A DNA stretch of 64,000 bases from Chelydra serpentina (lineage: Eukaryota > Chordata > Testudines > Chelydridae), in NCBI GenBank assembly GCA_037349315.1, contig JBAIAC010000004.1:42225001-42289000 (forward strand), written 5' to 3'. Each line of letters starts with the position of its first letter. Within the stretch, counting starts at the first letter, position 1. Positions 1 through 9,926 of the stretch are shown piece after piece. A program made the translations under genes and the position numbers. The notes beneath the pieces are model-generated. The model saw only the letters and a list, made by a program, of their open reading frames with translations, ran no database searches and was not told where the DNA came from.

Positions 1-656
1 TAGAACTAGAGAATAGATGTAAGGGGCAAATCAAAAGGACATTAAAAGACACTGCTTCAAAAAGGCATTTGATTGTACAGTCCTTTCTAAGGATTTGTAC
101 ATCACATAAAACTGGATAAATGTCATGGATTACATTCATCCTTGTGGTAAGCAGGTGCAACTCCCATACAAATCTCTGGGACAAATCCTTTGGTGATTTA
201 GGGCTTTTCTACATTGGATATTAATCTGAATTAACTAAAGGCGTGAATTTAAAGTGCTTAGTTAAAGTTCATTAAATCCTTCTCTGAACACTCTCTTTCA
301 GCAGTTGCCACTTGACTTCTGAATGAGAGCCTCCACACAAAGGCTTAGGCCAGGTCTACACTAGGACTTTATGTCAAATTTATCAGCGTTAACTCGATTT
401 AATCCCTCACCCGTCCACATTAGGAAGCAGTTTATTTCGACATTAAGGGCTCCTTGAATCGATTTCGGTACTCCACCCTGACGAGGGGAGTAGCGCCAAA
501 TTCGAAATGGGCATGTCGAATGCGAGGTACTGTGGACGGAATTCGACGCTAATAGCTCCGGGAGCTATCCCACAGTGCACCACTCGGTGGACACTCAGGG
601 CAGTGTTGTGTACTCGGATGCTCTGACCTGCCACTCAGAGAAATCCCCGCGAAAAT

Positions 657-3433
657 TTGAATGCTTTTTCCTCTGTGGCCATTTTGAATCCCATTGCCTC
701 TTTGGACATAGTGGCGAGCTCAGCAGCACTGGCAATGATGCAGAGCTCTACAGCGGTGGTTTCGATGCCATCACTGAATAGAAAGAGGGCTCCAACATGG
801 AGTGATCGTGAGGTTTTGGATCTGATCGCTGTGTGGGGCGATGAATCGATCCTAGCCGAGCTCCGTTCAAAAAGACGGAATGCCAAAATTTACGAGAAGA
901 TTTCACAGGCTATGACGGAGAGAGGGTACAGCCGGGATGCTACGCAGTGCCGCGTCAAAATCAAGGAGCTACATCAGGCGTACCAAAAGACCAAAGAGTC
1001 CAACGGACGCTCCGGCTCAGCGCCTCAGACTTGCCGATTTTACGAGGCACTGCACGCCATGCTCGGTGGTGCGGCAACAACTACCCCACCAGTGTCCGTG
1101 GACACCGATGATGGGGTCCATTCTACGGACACATCGGAGGAGGTTTTCGCTGACGGCGAAGAAGAGGAAGGAGGGCAGGGGGACGAGGCAATCGAAAGCG
1201 GTCACCCTGGAGATTTCCCCGACAGCCAGGAACTATTCCTCACCCTGACTGCGCTGCCCTTCGAACACTCCCAAGGCAGCATTCCTGACCAGGAATCAGG
1301 AGAGGGATCATCAGGTCAGTGTTTTAGACATTTATTTTCAATACAATAGTTATGGTGTGTTAGCGCTCTGTAACTGTGGCTTCATTGGCCTTATGCGCTT
1401 CACCTTGGAGTAGCTTTCCCGTGCAACTATTCGAAAAGTCTGTCAATATGTATGGGGATAGAGGTGTAATCACCAGCAGAGATCTCAGAGAAGCTGTCTT
1501 GAAGGTACAGCGATAGCTTGTTTAGCACGTTCACTGGGAGAGCTGCCTTATTGTCTCCTCCATGGTAGGATACTTTCCCGCGCCATGCGAGCAGCAGGTA
1601 CTCTGGTATCATTGCCTTGCATAGCATGGCAGCATACGGCCCCGGGGTTTGCTTGCATTGACTCAGCATGCAGATTTTCTCTGTCTCCGTAATCCTCATC
1701 AGAGTGATATCAGTCATGGGGTCCTGGTTCGAATGAGTGGTATAATTAGTATACTGCATGCTTCCTTTTCCCCTTACAGACAGACACCCAGCTGTTTACG
1801 TTAACGCGTGGTGGTAGGGGGTCGGGAGCAAAACCAGTAGTACATATCGGTGCGCGGGTAGGGACAGTCCCGGGGACCGGCAACGCTAAACCGGGGATAG
1901 GATAGGCGAGCCGTTCACGCTGAGCGGTTTGCGGGCATATTTGGTTCCCTGGAGCGGCCACGCTGGGGGGGGGAGGGTAGGCGAGCCGTTCACGCTGAGC
2001 GGTTCGCGGGCATTTTTGATTCCCTAGAGCAGCCACGCGGAGGGGGGGGGAGGATAGGCGAGCCGTTCACGCTGAGCGGTTCGCGGGCATTTTTGGTTCC
2101 CTGGAGCGGCCACGCTGAGGGTGGGGAAGGGTAGGCGAGCCGTTCACGCTGAGCGGTTCGCGGGCATTTTTGGTTCCCTGGAGCGGCCACGCTGAGGGGG
2201 GGGGGAAGGGTAGGCGAGCCGTTCACGCTGAGCGGTTCGCGGGCATTTTTGGTTCCCTGGAGCGGCCACGCTGAGGGGGGGAAGGGTAGGCGAGCCGTTC
2301 ACGCTGAGCGGTTCGCGGGCATTTTTGGTTCCCTGGAGCGGCCACGCTGAGGGGGGGGAAGGGTAGGCGAGCCGTTCACGCTGAGCGGTTCGCGGGCATT
2401 TTTGGTTCCCTGGAGCGGCCACGCTGAGGGGGGGGAAGGGTAGGCGAGCCGTTCACGCTGAGCGGTTCGCGGGCATTTTTGGTTCCCTGGAGCGGCCATG
2501 CTGAGGGGGGGGGAAGGGTAGGCGAGCCGTTCACGCTGAGCGGTTCGCGGGCATTTTTGGTTCCCTGGAGCGGCAATGCGGACGGGGGGGGGGGGTTTAG
2601 GACAGCCGCCGTAGATTATCGGTTTGGCCAGCAGCAGTTACTGACCGCCGCCAGGAACACCGAGGGAGACATGGGAGTAGAGCAGTGCTGTGAAGCAATC
2701 TCGCAGCAGTCCAAAGTAAGCACCTTACCATGGTTGTCAGAGAGGTGATTTTCTGTGTACGGCAAGGCTTCTGGGATCCGTATACCGGGACCCCAGACAC
2801 TCACTCAGCCTTAAGGCATAGTATTTGACCTTGTAGTACGTGTACATGTGATAGGCACTGTCTTTGGTCCTATTCACGGTGAAAGAGTATGGTCATTGTT
2901 CTTGAAAAAGTATCATTCTGAGGAATTCACTCCCTTTCATTTATCCCACAGCTGTGACTGTCTCCCGCCCTACCAGTGCTTCTCCCACCCATGGCCTAGT
3001 CCAGATAAGGCGGCGCAAAAAGAGAACCAGGGACGACATGTTCTCGGAATTAGTGATGCTGTCACAGAGGGAGGCGGCACAGCGCAGAGAGGACTTCGCA
3101 CAGTACGAGCGAGCAGCCAGGGAACGGGAGCAGAGGGCTGAAGCGCGCGAGGACAGGTGGCGGCAGGAGGATCAGCAGGCGACCCAAACAATGCTGGGAA
3201 TAATGAGGGAGCAAACAGACACGCTCCGGCGCCTAGTGGATATTCTCCAGGACAGGAGACATGAAGAAAGAGCGCCTCTGTATGTTCTTTCAAGCCGCCC
3301 TCCCCCGCCACCAAGTCCAGTGGCTTCCTCCCCAAAAGTCACTAGGACAAGGGGAGCCAGGGTGCGTGGAAATACTCAATCCACCCCTGCAGACCGCTGC
3401 AGTAGCAGAAGGCTGTCATTCCCAAAACCATAG
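657..3433 (+). CDS. Harbinger Myb/SANT-like DNA-binding protein (two exons)
   Basis: Second protein of PIF/Harbinger elements, which helps bring the transposase to the nucleus and to the transposon ends. Exon 1 runs from an ATG to the TCATCAG|GTCAGT donor at 1314; exon 2 starts at 2952 after a pyrimidine tract ending CCCACAG and ends with a stop at 3433. The junction is in frame (split GCT codon), giving about 380 residues with no internal stop. Residues 45-136 form a trihelix Myb/SANT-like domain (WSDREVLDLIAVWGD, then YSRDATQCRVKIKEL). An acidic linker follows, then a basic stretch (QIRRRKKRTRDDMF) and a charged, probably coiled, C-terminal helix. Later in-frame ATGs at codons 27, 28 and 37 are possible true starts. 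AATAAA lies at 3512-3517. It looks intact. Confidence 0.85.
1890..2595 (+). repeat. Minisatellite of about 77 bp inside the Harbinger intron
   Basis: About nine head-to-tail copies of a 75-79-bp GC-rich unit. Each contains AGCCGTTCACGCTGAGCGG, then GCGGGCATTTTTGGTTCCC, then a GGAGCGGCCACGCTGAG block and a variable G run of 6-10 bases, which accounts for the small length differences between units. The array lies wholly in the single intron of the Myb-like gene. Minus-strand translations give a repetitive proline-rich peptide that I regard as fortuitous. Confidence 0.92.
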
Positions 3434-3511
3434 ACTTTTCCCTCCTCTCCATCTAGCAGCACCCCTGAGCTCCTCCCTTCCCAGGTTCCATGTTAAGTTT
3501 CTGTTTTGTTG

Positions 3512-3517
3512 AATAAA
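3512..3517 (+). terminator. Poly(A) signal of the Harbinger Myb-like gene
   Basis: Canonical AATAAA 79 nt after the stop codon, followed by T-rich sequence. Confidence 0.6.
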
Positions 3518-4079
3518 TCTTGTTTTATGGTTCACCAATGTTTCCCTGAGTGTTTTAAATGGGACCGTTTGTATCTCTGGGTAGTGGTTAACATGGTTTT
3601 TAAGTGCAGAGAATGGGAGCACAAACGAGGGTGCAGACAGGTTAACTGCTGAAGTGACAAGCACAGTACACATTGCATGCATTAAGCACACCTTTCCTTC
3701 GTTGTGCTGGTTTCTACGTTCTAAACATAGGGTTGGGGGTTGGGTGGTGCACTGTATGTTTGGGGAGGGTGGTCGCTGATCTTTTGCGGCTGACAGTAGC
3801 CTGCTGGATAGATCAATGCACTGTGTGATCCGTTGGCGATACTCAATACGTACAAGGCACATAGACACCACCACACACACATGGGATTAGGAGAGGTTGA
3901 TGGTCCCTTTAAGCAAGCGGAACACCTCTTGGCATTGCGCTTTGGGCAGGATCAACAGCTTCCCCTTTGAAGGGAAGTGTCCCCCAACCAAACCGCCCCC
4001 CAACCGCCGTATGCCTACACAGTGATAATCATTACCCAAGAAGAAGTACAGGAACAGGTTCAAACAAAAAAATCTTTCC

Positions 4080-4085
4080 TTTATT
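4080..4085 (-). terminator. Poly(A) signal of the Harbinger transposase
   Basis: Reverse-complement AATAAA about 120 nt beyond the transposase stop codon, so the two Harbinger genes end tail to tail within about 570 bp. Confidence 0.55.
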
Positions 4086-4203
4086 GTGACTTTGCAGCGT
4101 TGATCCAAGTAGGGGGAAGGCGGTTGGTAATGGGAGGATGGGCAACAGGACATGTGTAAAGGGACAGGGGAAGGTCCAGTATCTGTTTACGGAAGTGTAG
4201 CAG

Positions 4204-5406
4204 TCACTGGTTAACCCGCTCTGTCTGGAAGCGAGCTTTCAAAGCTTCCCGGATGCGCACCGCCTCCCGCTGTGATCTTCGAATGGCTCTGGTGTCTGGC
4301 TGAGCGTAATCTGCTGATAGTCGATTTGCCTCAACCTCCCAGCCCTGCATAAATGTCTCCCCCTTGATCTCACAGAGATTGTGGAGCACACAGCACGCCG
4401 CAATCACAATGGGGATATTTTTAGGGCTGAGGTCGGAGCGAGTAAGTAAGCTTCGCCATCTTGCCTTGAGACGGCCAAAGGCACACTCCACCACCATTCT
4501 GCACTTGCTGAGGCGGTAATTAAAGAGCTCCTTTTCAGTGTCCAGGGCTCCTGTGTATGGCTTCATGAGCCATGGCATTAGCGGGTAGGCAGGGTCCCCC
4601 AGGATCACTGTTGGCATCTCCACCTCCCCAACAGTGATTTTGTGGTCGGGGAAATAAACCCCCTGTTGCAGGCGTCTAAACAGACCAGAGTTCTTGAAAA
4701 CACGAGCATCATGAACCTTTCCTGGCCACCCAACATTGATGTTTGTAAAACGTCCTTTGTGGTCCACTAGTGCTTGCAGAACCATAGAAAAATAGCCCTT
4801 TCGGTTAATATACTGGCCGCCCTGGTGCTCCGGTCCCAGGATAGGGATGTGTGTCCCATCTATGGCCCCACCGCAGTTTGGGAATCCCATTGCAGCGAAG
4901 CCATCTATGATCGCCTGCACGTCTCCCAGGGTCACTACTTTGTGGAGCAGAAGGTCAACGATTGCACGGGCTACCTGCATCACAGCAACCCCCACGGTAG
5001 ACTTGCCCACTCCAAATTGGTTCGCTACTGACCGGTAGCTGTCAGGGGTTGCAAGCTTCCAGAGGGCTATGGCCACTCGCTTCTGGATAGTGAGGGCAGC
5101 TCGCATCCGGGTGTCCTGACGCTTCAGGGCAGGGGACAGCAACTCACAAAGTTCCATAAAAGTGCACTTACGCATCCGAAAGTTTCGCAGCCACTGGGAC
5201 TCATCCTATACCTGCAGCACTATGCGGTCCCACCAGTCAGTGCTTGTTTCTCTTGCCCAGCATCGCCGTTCCACGGGATCAACATGACCCATTGCCACCA
5301 TGATGTCTAGGGTCCGGGGTCCAGCGCTTTGCAAGAGATCAATGCCCCTTTCACAGTTTAAGTACTCCCGGAGATTACGTTGTCTCCTCTCCCGATTTCT
5401 CTGCAT
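4204..5406 (-). pseudogene. HARBI1-like Harbinger transposase, one in-frame stop
   Basis: DDE transposase of the PIF/Harbinger superfamily. The downstream open part (codons counted from the ATG at 5175) has 323 residues, with a helix-turn-helix near residues 49-72 and the DDE-type catalytic set at D106 (AIDGTHIPI), D194 (LGDPAYPL) and E230 (VVECAFGRLK), all present. The same frame continues upstream to an ATG at 5406 (RNRERRQRNLREYL and so on), interrupted only by TAG at 5206-5208 between VLQV and DESQWLRNF, where related proteins usually have Trp. Farther upstream, a short frame from an ATG at 5480 hits a stop near 5429, with the useful frame one base off, hinting at a small indel at the N-terminus. 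A reverse AATAAA at 4080-4085 would end the transcript. Confidence 0.9.
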
Positions 5407-5894
5407 CAGAGTCTGGAAAAGGTGCGCTATAAGGCGCGAGCTACGGACAGAACATCTGCGATAATCGCGGAGGGCTCCATGCTCACTGTCCAGTGGCGTC
5501 CGAGCTATCAGCCACAGGAAAAGGGCGCGAATTCATTCCCCGCCGGCGCTTTCACGTAGGGAAGGCGGAAGTGTGGGTCGAGTGACGAAATGTACGTATA
5601 CCGACCCTTGACACAATTTCGTTCCCACAAGGCACTGGGGGCTACACCCAGAATTCCAGTGGGCAGGCGGGACTGCGGGAACTGTGGGATAGCTACCCAC
5701 AGTGCACCGCTTGCAATGTCGACGCTTGCCCCCCTACTGTGGACTCGGACATTCGAATAAACATCCCTGGTGTGGATTCGAACAATCGACCTGGAAATAT
5801 CGGGTTCACAAGTTCGGTTTCACAGAAATCGAACTAGTACCGTAGTGTAGACATACCCTTAGTGTGCTTTAATGGACTTTAAATTCACACCTTA

Positions 5895-6097
5895 AGGGTG
5901 TGTCTTCACTAGCAACGTTAAAGCGCTGGCTGCAGCAGCACTTTAACGTGGCTGTGTAGTCATGGCATAGCTCTCCCAGCGCTATAAAAAAACCACCTCC
6001 ATGAGGGGAAAAGCTCCCAGCACTGGTGCACTGTCTACACTGGCACTTTACAGTGCTGAAACTTGCAGTGCTGTAAAGTGCCAATGTAGACAAGCCC
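5895..6097. mobile_element. Harbinger miniature element
   Basis: A 203-bp non-coding element with Harbinger-type ends (left AGGGTGTGTCTTCACT, right the complement of GGGCTTGTCTACATTGG) and TTA at 5892-5894 and 6098-6100. Inside are inverted CACTTTA/TAAAGTG blocks. It starts only 37 bp after the autonomous Harbinger element ends. Confidence 0.88.
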
Positions 6098-6438
6098 TTA
6101 GTTAATGCAGCCTACCTTCCCACGTACACAAGCCTTCAGAGAGCAGTAGGGAGTACAAGGATTGAGATACGAGTAGAAGTGGTAAATGGGAGCAACTTGC
6201 ATCAATTTAACATTCATTGGGTGTACAACACAAGTGTAACTTGAGCATAATAAGAGAAGCACTAACAGAAAGGTATAAAATAAAGCAGCTTCATCATAAT
6301 CTACTTTACCATTTGCATTGATTTACATCCTATGTGTAGTTTACACCCACCATCCAAGGCACTGATGAATTGGCCCATTCTCTCTATTTTTGTAACACAT
6401 TTGGTTTGTAACCTCATAAAAAGACCTGTAAAACTTAC

Positions 6439-6583
6439 CATTAGATGCTCTCATTTGCCTCCTCCGTCCCACTCGATCCAGGCCAATGGGGGTGCTTTGT
6501 GAAAAGGTGAAGGGCCGGAACCTGGCTGAAACAGCTTTATATGGAGGAACTTGGTGGTCTGGAACAGGCGGCCGTGTTATTGG
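6439..6583 (-). CDS. SPATA13: SPATA13 exon starting the APC-binding region
   Basis: Too short to stand out as an open frame. It is a 145-nt exon: a strong acceptor (pyrimidine run ending CTGTAG) precedes CCAATAACACGG, and the donor is AATG|GTAAGT. Translation gives 48 codons plus one base, containing PPVPDHQVPPYKAVSARFRP and the QSTPIGLDRVGRRRQMRASN segment, which I recognise as highly conserved in SPATA13 and its paralogue ARHGEF4 just upstream of the SH3 domain. This part of the APC-binding region takes part in SH3-DH autoinhibition that APC relieves. It joins the 9564-9926 exon in frame (phase 0) and leaves in phase 1. The next exon is not visible to the left, where a Harbinger transposon fills the intron, so it lies outside the window. 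Confidence 0.92.
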
Positions 6584-6666
6584 CTACAGAGAGAGAAAAG
6601 AAAATCCATTATTAGTATTAGTAAAAGCTACCAGTAAGTCAAAGACAGCTACAGGTATGAAACAGG

Positions 6667-6945
6667 CAGGGCCAGTGCAAGGAAGTTTCGTGCCCTAGGC
6701 AAAACTTCCTTGCACCAGCCCTGCGCCGCCCCTCCCCTGCCCCCCACACCAGCCAGCTCCCTCGCCCGCAGGAGCTCAGCCCCCCACACCGCCCGTGGGC
6801 GCTCAGCCCCCCCACCCACGAGAGCTGAGCGTTCAGCCGGGGGAAGGGGGGCGGCTCGCCGTGACTGCCTCCTGGCTCCCCGCTCAGGCACTGAGCGAGG
6901 GTGGGGGGGGCAGGGGGGCGGCTTGCGATGGGTGAGCTCTCTCCT
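6667..6945. mobile_element. GC-rich hAT-type element, one end only
   Basis: Starts CAGGGCCAGTGCAAGG and immediately forms a strong palindrome (GTGCAAGGAAGTTT against AAACTTCCTTGCAC) around GCCCTAGGC, then GC-rich sequence with repeated GAGCTCAGC-like blocks. It is the same family as 27613-28386 and 52567-52955. The opposite terminus (complement of CAGGGCCGGC) is not found here. Confidence 0.65.
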
Positions 6946-6949
6946 GTCA

Positions 6950-7041
6950 GCATAGCGGCTACACGAGCAATCTTACAGCAATGCAGATGCATCGGTACAG
7001 TTGTGCCGCTGTAAGCTCACTAGTGTAGACATGGCCTTAGT
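6950..7041. mobile_element. Harbinger miniature element, right-end remnant
   Basis: Ends in a CTAGTGTAGACATGGCC terminus followed by TTA. The left half is missing and the sequence abuts the GC-rich hAT fragment, so one element probably landed in or recombined with the other. Confidence 0.6.
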
Positions 7042-8362
7042 CTATTAATTGTTTTTCCTCTTAGTCTTGTAAATTAAGCATATAGAAACACCAGTCTCTA
7101 TGAACTATTTATTGACCCACTGGTATGACACAAGTGGTTTACTACTGCTTGAAAGCTTTTTTCCCCCACACGAAGCTGTCAGACAAAACAAAATGAGTTA
7201 ACAGCACTTTTTTCACATTCTACTGATGTTCAACACTTTCAAGAAAAAAAAATCTACTACATGAAAATTAGGTTTTAAAAACTCTTTATGAAATAGTTCT
7301 GACATATGTGTTCCTCAATCGTAAGTCTTTTTCATATATTTTAAATAGCAATTTAACTACCCAAACACCGGACTGAAAAATATCTTGATATATTTTAATA
7401 TGATCTAATTATTATTTCATTTTTTACAAATTATTTTCTCCTACGGTATATCAATATCTCAGAACTGCGCTACTGAACTAAAACAAGAAAAGCAATTCCA
7501 AATTCTTCCATAACAAACACCCAATATTCGCAATGCCAATTACTTTTATTTTATTTATTCCTGGGCAATTATAATTTAATCATTAAAGGCTTGATCCTGA
7601 TCCCTTTGTAGGCAACAGAAGAACTTCCATTGAACTTCAATGGCAGTAAAGGTAAGTCATAAAAAATAAGGGACACCTTTCAATGTAGGTTGGACTTAAA
7701 GCCCTAACAGTATTAAAGAGCACCTTTTGAAAACCAGCTATTATTTATTTACAATTCATGAAGGCATAGATTTGATAATGATAAGGGCTCACATGAACAC
7801 AAAAAGTTAAGTATTTAATGAACTAATTAAACAATATAGATGTTTTACTAGGGTCTGAAGCATTGGTCTGTACACGGACAAAACTTCCATTGATTTCAGT
7901 CAGTTTGGCTAGAAAAGAGTGCAGGAGGATCCAGCTATTTTTTATCAGGAAAATGTAAAGGACAACTGTATTATAGTACACAGCGAAAGAATTACTGACT
8001 ACATGAGAATATCCATGTTAAAATATAGTTTTCACAGGAAACTGTGAAAAACCTGTCATTGTTTTAGCATTCCCATTCAGTGAGTGGGAGCATTGTTCCT
8101 TTTCAGTGGGGGCTTTGCTTTTAATGACACTGCATTGAATTTCCCACCACGAGATAGAGTCTCATGAGGACAATTAAGACTAATAGCAATCAGGTCTCTT
8201 TAACAACTTCAAAGTACTTTTAAAGGAAATGCTATAATTTTTCTCTGTGTTCAGTCAATTTAGCAATTACTTGAACTAGAGGTTCTCAAACTTTTTCATT
8301 GCGTGCAGAACATGTTAACAGAGAGAATGCATCGTGGATAGGACATGAGAGCAAAGTTCTCT
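7042..8362. other. SPATA13 intron, nothing recognised
   Basis: AT-rich intronic sequence without a gene, exon signal or repeat that I can name. Confidence 0.5.
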
Positions 8363-8380
8363 TACTATCTGTAGAACATG

Positions 8381-8563
8381 AGTGACAAAGAGTCCTTTAG
8401 CACCTTATAGACTAACAGATATATTGGAGTGTAAACTTTCGTGGGCGAAGAAGTGGGTCTTTGCCCACGAAAGCTTATGCTCCAATATATCTGTTAGTCT
8501 ATAAGGTGCTACAGGACTCTTTGTCGCTCTTGCAGATCCAGACTGACACGGCTACCCCTCTGA
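8381..8563. mobile_element. Inverted pair of Penelope-like termini with hammerhead-type sequence
   Basis: A 183-bp insert between perfect 18-bp direct repeats (8363-8380 and 8564-8581). It is a palindrome: the left arm (about 8383-8446) is the reverse complement of 8463-8526, and the right arm continues to 8563 with CAGATCCAGACTGACACGGC. On the plus strand, 8453-8482 reads as most of a type-I hammerhead ribozyme: stem II GTGGG/CCCAC, GAAA at 8469-8472, a 2-bp stem III with a TTAT loop, then TC where cleavage would fall. The first conserved box (CTGANGA) reads GCGAAGA because the arms meet there. Assignment to Penelope-like elements rests on their known carriage of hammerheads. Confidence 0.75.
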
Positions 8564-9563
8564 TACTATCTGTAGAACATGTACAACTGTGCACTGCCCT
8601 TTCCTTCCCTCAGGGCATGCTGGGAACTGCAGCTGCCAGGAACCCACTAGCTCCCTCCCCCTTTCCCTCCCTCTGCAGTGTCTTCATGTGCCAGCTGGGC
8701 TCTGCTGGGTCCAGTGGCCCCTAGTGGCGGCCAACAGCACTGCAGCCCATTTTTGTGGGGGAAAGGAAATTCTGCCCACATAACGTTAATTTCTGCAAAA
8801 TGCTGCATTGCACAGTAGTGCAGAATTCCAAGGAATAAAGTAGTGCATGTTTTTCCTCTGTAAATATCTGTCAGTTAGAAACTGGATTGAGACCACTAAC
8901 TAATTTCTCACAAGCTACCCAAGTGCTGTCATATTATATCAATTTTGGTTAGCTGCTGCTCATAGGCATATTTAAGCAAAAGAGATTGAACCTGAGCCAC
9001 AGCCCATTAAAGTCAATGGAAAGACTCCATTTCATGTTACCAAATCCCTGAGACATCCAGTCTGAGATCCTGGTCTATTCTACAATGTTTTGAATGGATT
9101 ATGCATTTAACTATATGTGTGCTAATACCAAGCAGTTCATACCCAAAGCTTTTTAAGAAACTCAGTTTCAAAGGATTGTGAATACTTTATTGTATTTATA
9201 ATATTATTTGTATGCACCTCTCACTTGAATTCTACATCCTGTGTGTTGTAGACTAATCAAAAATACATGTGACTTTATTATAAACAATAAGCATTTTTAA
9301 ACTGCTACTGGAAATAACGTCCCAAGAAATAAAGAGGGTTAGTTTACAATGCAAGCAAGATTATCCAAAAGTCAAGATCTCGTATGTTATGGGTTTTTTT
9401 ACAAAAAATTAGAGACAAGGAAAGCGAAACAAAGTATGTGATGTCAGCTTGGAAAAAGAGAAGAAAGGAAAGGAAATGTCCACTCTATTTTCTAGCTTGA
9501 AGATAAAGGCAAGGAAGTGGAAGAGTCTTTTGTAGTTTGCAGAGAGCACATCTTATATCTTAC

Positions 9564-9926
9564 TTGTGTCAGCAGATCTTCTATTTCTTCGGTCTGGCTG
9601 TTCCCATAGAAACTGACCCCACCTATTACAGAGATGGGTCTTCGTTTTCTCCCTCTTTGGTGACCCACTGTACTGATTTGAGCCGTAGACTCCACAGAAG
9701 CAAATCCAGGCTGACTTTCACCATCAACACAGTCTGTTTTCTGAGACTCCACTGCAACTGAATCTTCTGGTATTGAGAAACTCCTGATTGCCAATTGACC
9801 ATAGTCTGAGAGTGGCCTTGGCCGAGATCTTTTTCCAGAGCCCCATCTTCTGGGAGTGAACTTTTGTGCATCTGTCCTTTCTTCATCCTGGGATGGGGAC
9901 ATCCTCCACTGGTCATCAATAACAAC
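9564..9926 (-). CDS. SPATA13: SPATA13 internal coding exon
   Basis: An exon of exactly 363 nt (121 codons, phase 0 at both ends). The acceptor is a pyrimidine-rich stretch ending AAAAAG before GTTGTTATTGATG; the donor is CAA|GTAAGA. It starts VVIDDQW and ends TEEIEDLLTQ, and includes the RPISVIGGVSFYG segment characteristic of the region just before the APC-binding part of SPATA13. It is rich in Arg, Ser and Pro and has no folded domain that I recognise. The phase-0 boundaries fit the exons on either side. The 5' intron (9927-29193) is 19.3 kb and packed with transposons; the 3' intron (6584-9563) is 3.0 kb. The acceptor position could be off by a few codons. Confidence 0.87.

Larger units (their letters stand above)
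348..5858 (+). mobile_element. Full-length PIF/Harbinger DNA transposon
   Basis: A 5.5-kb element with terminal inverted repeats (left GGCCAGGTCTACACTA, right end the complement of GGGTATGTCTACACTA) flanked by TTA at 345-347 and 5859-5861, the usual TWA duplication of this superfamily. It holds the two genes expected of an autonomous Harbinger: a Myb/SANT-like protein on the plus strand and a DDE transposase on the minus strand, converging, each with its own poly(A) signal. Subterminal sequence around a CCCACAGTGCACC motif is repeated in inverted orientation near both ends. It sits in the intron downstream of the 6439-6583 exon of SPATA13. Confidence 0.93.

Noticed and set aside
1746..2576. 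Series of minus-strand open frames with a repeating Pro-rich peptide
   Set aside because: Translation of the intronic minisatellite; no start context and antisense to the transposon gene.
3416..3880. 154-codon minus-strand open frame between the two Harbinger genes
   Set aside because: Antisense to the 3' end of the Myb-like exon and its UTR, with no motif.
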